This document shows positions 47,893 through 56,906 of a stretch of DNA of 58,736 nucleotides, one piece after another. The stretch comes from Colwellia hornerae. Its GTDB lineage: Bacteria > Pseudomonadota > Gammaproteobacteria > Enterobacterales > Alteromonadaceae. Under the pieces are notes generated by a model. It made no database searches and was not told the origin of the DNA. It saw nothing but the letters and a program-made list of their open reading frames with translations. The stretch is taken from the NCBI RefSeq assembly GCF_007954355.1, contig NZ_VOLR01000011.1, positions 96,620-155,355 of the forward strand, written 5' to 3'. The position numbers and the translations under genes are program-made. Position 1 is the first letter of the stretch, and every line of letters begins with the position of its first letter.

Positions 47893-49176
47893 TTATAGTT
47901 GAGCAAAGCACTTATCAGCTGCAGCTAAGGTTAATTCAATCTCTTTATCGGTATGAGCCATAGATAAAAAGCCAGCTTCATAAGCTGAAGGTGCCAAGTA
48001 GATGCCGTTTTCTAGCATTAAGTGAAAGAAACGTCTGAACTTATCTGTATCACAAGCGGTTGCTTGTTCAAAAGTAGTCACCGGCTCTGGTGAGTCAGTA
48101 AAGAAAAAACCAAACATTGCACCAGCATAGTTAATGCTTAAAGACACGCCATTGCGTTCAGCGGCTGCTTTTAAACCCATAGCAAGCTTTTCAGTTGATG
48201 CACTCAATTGCTCGTGTTTATCGCCAATACTTAATTCATTTAATGCTGCTAAACCGGCAGCCATCGCGATAGGGTTACCTGATAAGGTACCTGCGTGATA
48301 AACCGGGCCAATAGGTGCGATATAATCCATAATCTCTTTTTTACCGCCAAAGGCACCGACAGGCATACCGCCGCCAATAACTTTACCTAAAGTTGTTAAA
48401 TCAGGGACAATATTATAATGTGCTTGAGCCCCACCTAGCGCGATACGAAAGCCAGTCATTACCTCATCGAAAATCAATACACTTTTATGTTCATCACAGA
48501 CTTCACGTAGACCTCCAAGGAAACCTTCTACCGGAAGAACACAGTTCATGTTCCCAGCAACAGGTTCAACAATAATACAGGCGATCTCATCTTTATATTT
48601 AGCAAAAATTTGTCGAACTTCATCAATGTTGTTAAAACTAACGGTTAATGTGTGCTTGGCAACATCAGCAGGAATACCTGGTGAATTTGGCACTCCCATA
48701 GTTAGTGCACCTGAGCCAGCTTTTACTAATAACGAATCAGCATGGCCATGGTAGCAACCTTCAAATTTTAAAATCTTGTCACGTCCAGTGTAGCCACGAG
48801 CTAACCGAATTGCGCTCATAGTCGCTTCTGTACCTGAGCTGGTCATACGAATGCGTTCCATTGACGGTACTAATTCACGTACCTTTTCTGCCATGGTAAT
48901 TTCTAGCTCGGTTGGCGCGCCAAAACTTAAGCCATTTTGAGCGGTTTCAATAACTGCGGCTAAAATAGCCGGGTGGTTATGGCCTAAAATCATCGGTCCC
49001 CAAGAACCGACATAATCAATATACGCTTTGTCATCGGCGTCATAAATATATGCACCTTCAGCGCGTTTAATAAAACAAGGCGTACCGCCAACACCATTAA
49101 ATGCACGAACAGGCGAGTTTACGCCACCGGGAATGATTTGTTTTGCGCTGTTAAAAAGTTGTTCTGAATGGTTCAT
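47893..49176 (-). CDS. hemL: Glutamate-1-semialdehyde 2,1-aminomutase
   Basis: The 427-residue PLP/PMP enzyme turns glutamate-1-semialdehyde into 5-aminolevulinate, the start of haem synthesis in the C5 pathway. It opens [23 protein letters not shown] and has the mobile loop [16 protein letters not shown], the PLP lysine Lys265 in [18 protein letters not shown] and HAGTLSGNP. Same length as E. coli HemL (426). The next gene on the same strand, 75 bases upstream, is pyrB; hemJ, another haem gene, lies two genes away. Confidence 0.96.
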   Translation of the reverse strand: MNHSEQLFNSAKQIIPGGVNSPVRAFNGVGGTPCFIKRAEGAYIYDADDKAYIDYVGSWGPMILGHNHPAILAAVIETAQNGLSFGAPTELEITMAEKVRELVPSMERIRMTSSGTEATMSAIRLARGYTGRDKILKFEGCYHGHADSLLVKAGSGALTMGVPNSPGIPADVAKHTLTVSFNNIDEVRQIFAKYKDEIACIIVEPVAGNMNCVLPVEGFLGGLREVCDEHKSVLIFDEVMTGFRIALGGAQAHYNIVPDLTTLGKVIGGGMPVGAFGGKKEIMDYIAPIGPVYHAGTLSGNPIAMAAGLAALNELSIGDKHEQLSASTEKLAMGLKAAAERNGVSLSINYAGAMFGFFFTDSPEPVTTFEQATACDTDKFRRFFHLMLENGIYLAPSAYEAGFLSMAHTDKEIELTLAAADKCFAQL

Positions 49177-49250
49177 AAATTGCCTACTTTGTTAATTATA
49201 ATACGACTAACATTAAATAAACTATTGTCGCTTATATACTTAAGAATTAT

Positions 49251-50258
49251 TTATTTGTTGGTGTACCAGGTAACTGGTTTTTCAAATTGGCTGAGCTTAT
49301 TTTCTACACCCAGTGTTAAGGCAAATAATGCCATACGAACCAGTACACCATTTTGGGCTTGTCTAAAAATAGCTAGGTTGTCTAAATCATTTAAATCACT
49401 ATCAAGCTCGTTTGCTTCAGGGCGCGAGTCACGTGGTAATGGATGCATTATCACAGTATGTTGCTGGCAAAACTGCTGATAAACTTCTTTATTTAAGCTG
49501 AAATGGCCGCGGTATAAATTAGCTTCGTCTTTACTGGCAAAGCGCTCTTGTTGAATACGCGTTTGATAGATGATGTCGCACGATAAATTATGATCAATTT
49601 TATCGGTGACCACGACTTGATGTCCGGCATTGGTTAACGATGAAATAATACTATCGGGCATATTGAGCGCGTCAGGAGATATCATCGTTACTTTCATGTT
49701 TTTATATAAACTGAGTAATTTAGATAATGAATGTACGGTTCTCCCGTGTTTGAGATCACCCATTAAAACAATATTTAACCCGTCTAAGGTTTTGTTATGC
49801 GGCGCCATTTCAGATTGAATGGTAAATAAATCAAGTAAGGCTTGTGTCGGGTGTTCATTAGCACCATCTCCGCCATTAATAACCGGTACACTGCTGCCTT
49901 TTGAAAACTCTTCAACTGAGTACATTGCTGGGTGTCGCATCGCAATTACATCAGAGTAACCGCTAATAACACGCGCCGTATCAAAGAGAGACTCACCTTT
50001 ACTCAACGATGAGTTTTCTTGTCCAACGGTTTCACGAACAGCACCACCGAGAAGATTAAAAGCGGCACCAAAACTCACCCGGGTTCGAGTACTAGGTTCG
50101 AAAAAAAGATTATTGAGAATTGCACCATCTAAAACATGACAGCGTTTTTTACGCATGGCATAAGGTGCCATTAGCGATGAAACTTCTAAAATACGGGAGA
50201 TAGCATCGCGATTTAGCTGCGAAACAGAAAGGATGTGACTTCCTTCAAACTTCATCAT
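49251..50258 (-). CDS. pyrB: Aspartate carbamoyltransferase catalytic subunit
   Basis: The 335-residue PyrB makes carbamoyl-aspartate for pyrimidine synthesis. Active-site motifs are FEPSTRTRVSF, HPTQALLDLF, MHPLPRDSRPE and the Lys loop SSLSKGESL. Longer than E. coli PyrB (311), mostly by a C-terminal extension of about 25 residues (LGVENKLSQFEKP). No pyrI regulatory subunit is seen adjacent. Longer PyrB versions occur in Shewanella and relatives. On the same strand as hemL but there is no functional link. Confidence 0.92.
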   Translation of the reverse strand: MMKFEGSHILSVSQLNRDAISRILEVSSLMAPYAMRKKRCHVLDGAILNNLFFEPSTRTRVSFGAAFNLLGGAVRETVGQENSSLSKGESLFDTARVISGYSDVIAMRHPAMYSVEEFSKGSSVPVINGGDGANEHPTQALLDLFTIQSEMAPHNKTLDGLNIVLMGDLKHGRTVHSLSKLLSLYKNMKVTMISPDALNMPDSIISSLTNAGHQVVVTDKIDHNLSCDIIYQTRIQQERFASKDEANLYRGHFSLNKEVYQQFCQQHTVIMHPLPRDSRPEANELDSDLNDLDNLAIFRQAQNGVLVRMALFALTLGVENKLSQFEKPVTWYTNK

Positions 50259-50442
50259 AAAAAGTTACCTAAAATTATAAGACTGCGACTATTTTTGAGG
50301 CAGGAATATAGCACAATTCAGAAATGTTGAGAATAGATTATCGTTGAAATTCAATTTCTGTTGGTCTAAATCAAAGAGCTCACCTAATTGATTGAAATTT
50401 CGTCATCAGCTATAAATCAAAAATATAGTTAAAGATCACTAA

Positions 50443-50874
50443 TTAAAAAGGTTTTAAATAGACCAAATATAATATTACTAGCAATATAAGGACGGGAAAT
50501 TCATTAAAAATTCGATAAAACTTTCCTGAACGTACATTTTTATCTTCTCTAAAATCTTTAACTAACTTAAAACAATAACCATGGTAAGCGAGCAGTAAAA
50601 TCACTAAAGTTATTTTTAAGTGCAGCCATTTTGAAGCGATAAACCAAGCGTATCCATAATAATAAATCAAGGCTATGCCTAAAGAAACGGTTAACAGGGC
50701 GAAAGGTGTTACAAAATATAACAAACGTTTTTCCATGCCCTTTAAATGCTCTGCGACCTCATTACTAGAAGTTTCAGCATGATTAACGAACAGGCGTGGT
50801 AAATAAAAAACACCGGCAAACCAAGCGATCATAAAAAAAACATGGCAAGCTTGTAACCATAAAAGAGTCGTCAT
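50443..50874 (-). CDS. hemJ: Protoporphyrinogen IX oxidase HemJ
   Basis: A 143-residue inner-membrane protein with four predicted helices of the HemJ/UPF0093 family. Conserved His in LQACHVFFMIAWFAGVFYLPRLFV and Lys/His in WLHLKITLVILLLAYHGY are haem or substrate-binding residues. It oxidises protoporphyrinogen IX to protoporphyrin IX in bacteria without HemG/HemY. Its stop side faces a 180-base spacer before pyrB. Its start overlaps the end of the channel gene by four bases (ATGA), so the two are translationally coupled. Confidence 0.92.
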   Translation of the reverse strand: MTTLLWLQACHVFFMIAWFAGVFYLPRLFVNHAETSSNEVAEHLKGMEKRLLYFVTPFALLTVSLGIALIYYYGYAWFIASKWLHLKITLVILLLAYHGYCFKLVKDFREDKNVRSGKFYRIFNEFPVLILLVILYLVYLKPF

Positions 50875-52574
50875 ACTGTTGTTTTTCCTTCTAATAGATA
50901 ACTTCTGATTTGCTCAAAAGTAATAATACCCAAGATCTCATTAGGATCATTATCATAAATATAGACACCACCATCTCGCTGTTCAATTAGGGCTAAATAG
51001 GCTTCAGCTAAAGTTGATTGGCTTGGTAAAGGTAGTAGTTGTAATTGTACTATTTCAACACGTTCAGTGATTGGGTCGTGTGCTATTTTTAACCATGAAA
51101 ATGTTGAATAAGAGCTGAGATTTTCTGTTTTAGGTGCGGATTCAATAATAACATGATTTAACAATTCAATGTTTTTCAACGAACTTAATACTTCCACCGA
51201 ACATTCTTGTTGATAAACGTTAATATTTTCCTGTAAAACGCCTAACACTCCGATACGTTGTAATGATTTTTCGATGGGGGATTTTCGATATTTTAGACCC
51301 TGTTGCTCAAGTTGCATAACAAACACCGATCGGTTTTTAAAAAATTGTCCTGAAAATACACAGGCAGTGGTTATGACTATCATCGCTGGCACAACGACTT
51401 CTAACTGATTTGACAACTCAACTACGGTTAACAATGCAGCAAGAGGAGCATTTAGGGTCGCCGCTAAAAAACCCGCCATACCCATTAATGCATAGTCACC
51501 AGCCAAGTTTTCTCCGGGTAGGTAACCGGTAACTAAGACTGAAACACAGGTGCCTGCAATCGCACCAATACCAATAATAGGACCGATAATACCGCCAGGA
51601 ATACCTAAACCCAAGGCGGTAATTGTCATCAATATTTTGGCAAATAGTAAAACTAGCAATAACTGTAAATGAAGGTTGTTGTTTAACGCAAACGTTATTG
51701 CACTTAAATCTGTGCCCATAGCAAAGGGGACGAAAAAACCCAGTGTGCCAGTAATTAATGCTGCTAGCATGATGCGAGTTACGATAGGGATTGAGCTTGA
51801 ATATTTTATAATAAGGACTAAGTATCGGTTAAAACCATAGGCTAATAAGCCGAGTATTAACCCTAATATAACCAGTGCAGGGTAATGATGGAAACTGAGG
51901 GATATTTTATTAAAATATCCAAACTCATGGGTAGGTCCCAAAAGGCTTCGGGTGATCATTGAACCGGTTAGCGAAGCGATCATTACAGGAATAAAAATAT
52001 GTACTTTATACTCACGTAAAATAACTTCCATAACAAATATAACTGCGGCAATGGGGGTGTTAAAACAAGCGGAAATTCCAGCAGCAATACCACATGCACA
52101 TAGTGTTCGTATGGTATTAAACGGCAGATTTAACTTGTTGCCAATATAACTGCTACAAGCGGCTCCTAAATGTATCGCAGGCCCTTCTTTTCCAACCGAA
52201 AACCCTGAGGCTAATGCAACCACACTGCCGAAAAATTGATTTAAGGTATTACGAAGTGGGATGATGCCATTAGCCACTTTTAAGCGGTGTAACACAAAAG
52301 GAATACCGGTACGCAAATACTGGTAGCCCGTCAGCCAAGCAAATAATAAAATCACTAATCCGCCGACTATAGGCAAATGGAAACGACTTAACGCATCTAA
52401 ACTGGTATAGTTATCTTTTTGGCTTAAATAAAAGCTTTGGATTGTTTCAATGCTGAAGGTGAATAGCACAACTAAAAGTGCAGATGCAGTGCCACCTATA
52501 GCGGCTAACAAACAAAGTTGCCAAGAAGTTCTCGGTAAGGCTAAACGTTTTCTAAGTAAAGAGAGCGATATCAT
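50871..52574 (-). CDS. CLC family chloride channel/antiporter
   Basis: A 567-residue CLC protein with about 16-18 membrane helices and a C-terminal cytoplasmic CBS region. The gating glutamate is in GFSVGKEGPAIHLG and the third pore motif is LGIPGGIIGPIIG. The first motif GSGIP of E. coli ClcA reads YLRTGIPFVLHRL here, so Ser is replaced by Thr. It is longer than ClcA (473), by the CBS part. In E. coli clcA lies next to hemL and erpA, and the same neighbours are present. Whether it is a channel or a Cl/H exchanger is not visible here. Confidence 0.9.
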   Translation of the reverse strand: MISLSLLRKRLALPRTSWQLCLLAAIGGTASALLVVLFTFSIETIQSFYLSQKDNYTSLDALSRFHLPIVGGLVILLFAWLTGYQYLRTGIPFVLHRLKVANGIIPLRNTLNQFFGSVVALASGFSVGKEGPAIHLGAACSSYIGNKLNLPFNTIRTLCACGIAAGISACFNTPIAAVIFVMEVILREYKVHIFIPVMIASLTGSMITRSLLGPTHEFGYFNKISLSFHHYPALVILGLILGLLAYGFNRYLVLIIKYSSSIPIVTRIMLAALITGTLGFFVPFAMGTDLSAITFALNNNLHLQLLLVLLFAKILMTITALGLGIPGGIIGPIIGIGAIAGTCVSVLVTGYLPGENLAGDYALMGMAGFLAATLNAPLAALLTVVELSNQLEVVVPAMIVITTACVFSGQFFKNRSVFVMQLEQQGLKYRKSPIEKSLQRIGVLGVLQENINVYQQECSVEVLSSLKNIELLNHVIIESAPKTENLSSYSTFSWLKIAHDPITERVEIVQLQLLPLPSQSTLAEAYLALIEQRDGGVYIYDNDPNEILGIITFEQIRSYLLEGKTTV

Positions 52575-52650
52575 AATAATGAAAGGGGCACCTTTTATTG
52601 TTTTAGCCTAAAATATTTATTAACTCGTTGGATATCATAATACTTTTCAA

Positions 52651-53382
52651 ATGAATTGGTTAGCAAAAATAAATCTAAATACGGTTGTTGTCCGTCTAGG
52701 CGCATTCCGTTCCGCGCTTTTACTTCTTCTCGTGATTGTCATTTGTCTCTACAGTGGCTATCGCGTTGGGAATTTTTATCATGGTTATCAAGTTAAAACG
52801 TTAGCGCAACAGCAAACGCGATTGAGTCAACTCTATGAAAAAAATGTTCAGCAAAATAGTCAGATTAATACCCTTGAAGTAGAGCTAGAAGTTGAACGCA
52901 TGGCGAATCAGCACTCTCAAGAGCTTTTGAAAAGCATGGAATCTGAACATTATGAAGTCAAAAAAGAATTAGCTTTTTATGAAAAAGTAATGGCACCAGA
53001 AAAAACCGCTGATGGATTAGCTATTGACAGAATTATGCTTCATCCGACAGCCAGCCCACATCATTTTCGTTTTCAAATTGTCTTAGTGCAGCAGCAAGTA
53101 CGTAAGCGTTTTGCTAAAGGCTATGTCGATTTTACTTTATTGGGTAGTTTAGATAATAAACCGAGCGAATTAAAATTAAGTAATATATCTGTATCGACAA
53201 AGAAAGATTTATCCTTTAGTTTTCAATATTTTCAAATTGTTGCAGGAGAGTTCACTCTTCCAGCAAACTTTTTACCAGAAAAGTTAGCGTTAGCTACTAT
53301 TTTGCCAAAAAATCGATGGCAGAAATATCAGCGATTAGACGAGAGCTATATCTGGAATGATTTATTAAAAAACAGCCAATAA
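52651..53382 (+). CDS. Single-pass membrane protein, DUF6776-like
   Basis: A 243-residue protein with an uncleaved membrane helix at about 20-42, then a long coiled coil (about 50-115, QQTRLSQLYEKNVQQNSQ and on) and a globular periplasmic beta-rich domain. I associate the layout with the DUF6776 family of Gammaproteobacteria. Function unknown. It is divergent from the channel gene and stands about 220 bases upstream of erpA. Confidence 0.75.
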   Translation: MNWLAKINLNTVVVRLGAFRSALLLLLVIVICLYSGYRVGNFYHGYQVKTLAQQQTRLSQLYEKNVQQNSQINTLEVELEVERMANQHSQELLKSMESEHYEVKKELAFYEKVMAPEKTADGLAIDRIMLHPTASPHHFRFQIVLVQQQVRKRFAKGYVDFTLLGSLDNKPSELKLSNISVSTKKDLSFSFQYFQIVAGEFTLPANFLPEKLALATILPKNRWQKYQRLDESYIWNDLLKNSQ

Positions 53383-53504
53383 TTTTGAATGTTTTTAGCT
53401 GAGTGATTGTCTTTGGCCAATAGCTTTCAATTAGCAAGGCACTTTCATTTTCTAATGACGATTTTGCGCCTTATTTTACTTCATTAGACATCGTTTTTTT
53501 TAAT

Positions 53505-53529
53505 ACACTTGACTATCTCAGTCAATACT
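53505..53529 (+). promoter_or_regulatory. IscR type-1 site, distal copy
   Basis: The core GACT-ATCTC-AGTC (53511-53523) with ACACTT before and AATACT after fits the type-1 IscR consensus (ATASYYGACTRWWWYAGTC and so on) except for outer positions. Its centre is 20 bp from the second site. Confidence 0.65.
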
Positions 53530-53549
53530 TGACTAAATTAGTCAAGTTT
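53525..53549 (+). promoter_or_regulatory. IscR type-1 site, proximal copy
   Basis: ATACTTGACTAAATTAGTC then AAGTTT: matches the type-1 consensus at all core positions; only the last TAT is TTT. It overlaps the likely -35 element of the erpA promoter, as expected of an iron-sulfur-cluster repressor site. Confidence 0.85.
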
Positions 53550-53557
53550 AAGATAAT
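53529..53557 (+). promoter_or_regulatory. erpA promoter
   Basis: TTGACT (53529-53534) and GATAAT (53552-53557) with a 17-base spacer. The -35 element lies in the proximal IscR site. Confidence 0.7.
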
Positions 53558-53599
53558 ACACGCGAGACACTCCCGTAACACCTTTGTAAGTAGAGCAAT

Positions 53600-53941
53600 A
53601 TGTCAACTCCCGAATTACCAATAAAATTTTCCGATGCCGCAGCTAATAAAGTATTGTCTTTGATCACAGAAGAAGAGAACCCGGAATTGAAGTTACGCGT
53701 TTATGTAACAGGCGGTGGTTGCTCAGGATTTTCATATGGATTTACTTTTGATGAAAAAGTGAACGACGGTGATATGACTATTGTAAAAAAAGGCGTCACT
53801 ATGGTTATTGACCCGATGAGCTTACAATATTTAGTTGACGGAGAAGTTGACTATATTGAAGGCTTAGAAGGTAGCCGATTTTTAGTTCATAACCCTAACG
53901 CCTCATCAACCTGTGGTTGTGGATCTTCTTTCTCAATCTAA
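53600..53941 (+). CDS. erpA: Iron-sulfur cluster insertion protein ErpA
   Basis: A 113-residue A-type carrier. The three cluster-binding Cys are Cys41 ([12 protein letters not shown]), Cys105 and Cys107 ([11 protein letters not shown]). It delivers Fe-S clusters to apo-proteins including IspG/IspH in E. coli. A good GAGCA-type ribosome site and two upstream IscR sites support regulation by cluster status. Confidence 0.97.
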   Translation: MSTPELPIKFSDAAANKVLSLITEEENPELKLRVYVTGGGCSGFSYGFTFDEKVNDGDMTIVKKGVTMVIDPMSLQYLVDGEVDYIEGLEGSRFLVHNPNASSTCGCGSSFSI

Positions 53942-53968
53942 TTATCTTTAGTTACCTTGCGATTAACG

Positions 53969-53999
53969 AAAAGCCAGCGATAATATCACTGGTTTTTTT
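53969..53999. terminator. Terminator of erpA
   Basis: AAAAGCCAG / CTGGTTTTTTT stem with an 11-base loop and T run in the plus direction. The stop of the converging gene lies inside the hairpin. Confidence 0.7.
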
Positions 54000-54654
54000 G
54001 TGTCTTTTTTTCAGCCTGACCAGTACTTTTATTTAAGAAACCTTTTAAATTAGGTATGCTATTACATTTTATACTACCGCCAAGCAAGCTTGACATCGCT
54101 TTTACCGCGCTATTAAATGTACTGTTATTACAATCTACTTCTTTAATTTTTGCTGTCGCTAGCGCTAACTGATTATATTTGGTGATAGAGCGGTCAATCG
54201 TCCTCTTATCGGTCAAGAACTTATTTAAGTTGTCGTTTGCAGCGTTTTCAATAATTTGCTTATGTAAACGTTGCCTTAGTTTATCTAGTGAAGTTTTTCC
54301 TATTTTTTTCCCTAATATTTTCCGGGTTAAGGCGTTTTTATCGTTTGGCTGTTTAGATGGTTTTGCCGGCTGTATTTTTGTAGGGGGAATTTTTTTTGCC
54401 AACTTATTGCTAACTAATTTTTCAGCTACCGGCAGATCTTCTACAATTGCTAGCGAACCCTTCTTGGGAACAAGAGTCACTTGTTCCTTTTGCTGGGAAG
54501 GAAAATATAGACGTGCTTGAATTGGTTTAACTGAAGCGTGTTTCTCTACTGTTTTAAGTTGGGAGGGGGAAAACGGTTGCGTAAAAATGACCAGTAAAAT
54601 TATATGTAAGATAATCGAGAAGGTCAGCCCTTTACTTAATTTATTCAAATGCAC
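53986..54654 (-). CDS. Membrane-anchored protein of unknown function
   Basis: A 222-residue protein with a membrane helix near residues 10-28 (FSIILHIILLVIF), then a basic, Lys/Pro-rich linker (AKKIPPTKIQPAKPSKQ) and a C-terminal domain with two Cys (VDCNNST, IKCNSIP). The TM plus proline/lysine-rich spacer resembles TonB/TolA-type proteins, but there is no TonB box-contacting domain that I can recognise. Function unknown. It converges with erpA and ends within its terminator. Confidence 0.65.
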   Translation of the reverse strand: MHLNKLSKGLTFSIILHIILLVIFTQPFSPSQLKTVEKHASVKPIQARLYFPSQQKEQVTLVPKKGSLAIVEDLPVAEKLVSNKLAKKIPPTKIQPAKPSKQPNDKNALTRKILGKKIGKTSLDKLRQRLHKQIIENAANDNLNKFLTDKRTIDRSITKYNQLALATAKIKEVDCNNSTFNSAVKAMSSLLGGSIKCNSIPNLKGFLNKSTGQAEKKTQKNQ

Positions 54655-54853
54655 CTCCCTGTTTACTTTATATTTACTCCTGCAATATTGAGTTATAAAT
54701 TTGAAAAAAGTTCAGTTTTACCTTAATTAACACTAATTAGTTTTAATAAAGATAGTTTGCTACTTTTTTAAGGCGAAGCTATTTGCATGTCGGCGTCAGA
54801 TTCTTGATACTGAATTCATTCTATGATCAATAATACCTATAAAAGGGAATATA

Positions 54854-56263
54854 ATGCTTAAAGTGCCTTTTCAATCTGTAATAAAAACGCTTGTGTTGAG
54901 TAGTGTTTTTTTAGCTTTATCAAGCTCAGCGGCAACACTGACTGAATCAGAAACTAAACAACTGACACAATTAAAAAATACCGCTCTGCAATCTGATTTA
55001 TCCTATCAAGTCTTAGAATCTTTAACGACAGAAGTGGGCCATCGATTAATGGGATCAGAAGGTGATAGAAAAGCGATCATTTGGGCACAAGCTAAAATGA
55101 ACGCATTAGGTTTTGATAAAGTGTGGACAGAAGAAGTCACGGGCACTTTTTGGCAACGCGGTGAAGCACAAGCGAAAATTATAACACCATACCCACATGA
55201 CGTCGTTGCCATTGCCCTTGGTGGTAGTATTGCAACCAGTGATGAAGGATTGACTGGCGAAGTTGCTCACTTTGAAACCTTAGCGGACTTGATCGCGGCA
55301 CCGGATAATAGTTTAAACGGAAAAATTGCATTTGTTTCTTATCAAATGGAAGAGCATATCGACGGTAATGGTTATGGTCCGGCCGTAGGTACACGTGTTG
55401 GTGGTGCAGTTGTTGCAGCTAAAAAAGGCGCGTCAGCATTAATTATGCGCTCTGTAGGTACAGACAATAACCGTATCGCTCATACCGGTATTATGCGCTA
55501 CGAAGCTGGCGTTAAAAAAATTCCTGCGGCTGCGCTTTCAAATCCTGATGCAGACTTACTGGTTAATCAATTAAAACGTAACAAGCCAGTCAATTTCTAT
55601 TTAAAGCTAACCAGTCATACAGACCCCAAAGTTACAGCTGTTTCTGCTAATGTTATTGGGGAAATAACTGGTAGTGAATTCCCTGATGAAATCGTCTCAA
55701 TTGGTGCCCACCTTGATAGCTGGGATGTCGGTACGGGTGCATTAGATGATGGTATGGGTGTTGCTATGATGTTGGCCTCTGCTCATCACATTGCCCAATT
55801 ACCTATACGTCCAAAGCGTACTATACGCGTCATTCTTTTTGCGGCTGAAGAAGTTGGCTTATTAGGTGCAAAAAAATATATGGAGGTCCATGAAAAGAAT
55901 ATGGCTAACCATATAATTGGCGCGGAATGGGACTTTGGTGTTGGTAAAATTTATAAAATGACTTCGGGTGTTGGTAAAGAATCATTAACGGCAATTAACG
56001 ATCTTGCTAAACATCTAGCACCATTAGGTGTTGAATTATCAAACGATAATAATGCCCAAGCACAATCAGATATGAGTGTGATGAGCGCGGCAGGTATGCC
56101 AAGCATGAACTTTGCTCCTGATGGTACAAAGTACTTTGACTATCACCATACAGAAAACGATACCTTGGACAAAGTAAACGCAGATGACTTAAAGCAAGCA
56201 ACTGCCGTTTATACCTTGTTTGCTTACTTTTCAGCCCAGTCAGAAATTAACTTTAGAAAATAA
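54854..56263 (+). CDS. Exported M28 family metallopeptidase
   Basis: A 469-residue enzyme with a signal peptide (cleavage near SSSAATL). Di-zinc ligands follow the M28 pattern: His and Asp in SIGAHLDSWDVG and GALDDGMGV, catalytic Glu-Glu in FAAEEVGLLGAKKY, Asp in GAEWDFGVG and His in FDYHHTENDTLDKV. A PA-like domain (ISYQM region, GYGPAVGTRVGG) is inserted. It resembles carboxypeptidase Q/plasma glutamate carboxypeptidase and should act on peptides in the periplasm. Confidence 0.92.
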   Translation: MLKVPFQSVIKTLVLSSVFLALSSSAATLTESETKQLTQLKNTALQSDLSYQVLESLTTEVGHRLMGSEGDRKAIIWAQAKMNALGFDKVWTEEVTGTFWQRGEAQAKIITPYPHDVVAIALGGSIATSDEGLTGEVAHFETLADLIAAPDNSLNGKIAFVSYQMEEHIDGNGYGPAVGTRVGGAVVAAKKGASALIMRSVGTDNNRIAHTGIMRYEAGVKKIPAAALSNPDADLLVNQLKRNKPVNFYLKLTSHTDPKVTAVSANVIGEITGSEFPDEIVSIGAHLDSWDVGTGALDDGMGVAMMLASAHHIAQLPIRPKRTIRVILFAAEEVGLLGAKKYMEVHEKNMANHIIGAEWDFGVGKIYKMTSGVGKESLTAINDLAKHLAPLGVELSNDNNAQAQSDMSVMSAAGMPSMNFAPDGTKYFDYHHTENDTLDKVNADDLKQATAVYTLFAYFSAQSEINFRK

Positions 56264-56906
56264 CTGGGTGAGTCGTGAAAAATGAAGGCTTATTTTTCAC
56301 GACTCATTATCTCATTCTCTCATCAGGCCTAAAATATAAAAGGTCATCACTTTGATTTAGTACCCGACCTTTTCTCTCTTATTGTTACAAGTCTCAGAAA
56401 ACATTTATTGTTTTCTTGATTTTATTGGAACTATAAACTTAACTTTTAATGAATATACGCATTAAAAGTTGATAGAGGACCTCTAAAATTTTTCTCCGAT
56501 TGTAAATCAATGGACTTCCACTTTGTTCCTTTAAGTCTTATTGAAAAAGGCAGATGGAATCTATTTGTGTTTACTCATGTTAATGCTGGTAAAGTATTAA
56601 ATGGTGGTAGCGTTGAACATAGGTTTACTAAGAACGTGCCGAGCTGATTATCCTATGTTTCATAATAAGTTGAGCCTAACTATTGAATATCTGTAGGCTT
56701 ACTTATCAAATAAATGATCTATAAAAATTTCTATAGGGTAAGGGCATTGTGTGGAAAGGACTCTAGTCATTGAGTTTTATATAAGCTCAGCTGAAGAGAA
56801 TGCTAATGTAAAAGTAGTTAAAAGTTTTTGAAGGCCCAAAGGGTTTATTATTTAAGTATTTTAACAATGTACAAGGCAACGTACACCATTTACGATTAGG
56901 ATAAAT
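56264..56906. other. Gene-poor stretch with inverted repeats and a possible remnant
   Basis: A 15-bp perfect stem TGAGTCGTGAAAAAT / ATTTTTCACGACTCA (56269-56306) closes the M28 gene. An 11-bp perfect stem AACTTTTAATG / CATTAAAAGTT is at 56441-56470. A 45-codon frame from ATG 56510 to 56647, open upstream to 56453, reads like protein (FHFVPLSLIEKGRWNLFVFTH) but has no ribosome site and no recognised family; it may be a decayed gene. The rest holds nothing I can support. Confidence 0.5.
56269..56306. terminator. Hairpin after the M28 peptidase gene
   Basis: 15-bp perfect inverted repeat with an eight-base loop, starting six bases past the stop; no long T tract. Confidence 0.6.

Noticed and set aside
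49168-49479. Plus-strand frame of 103 codons
   Set aside because: It runs antisense through the 3' part of pyrB and has no ribosome site.
56648-56906. Possible c-di-GMP (GEMM) riboswitch before the chemoreceptor
   Set aside because: The conserved GEMM core blocks are not present; only loosely similar GGAAAGG and GGCCC pieces were seen.
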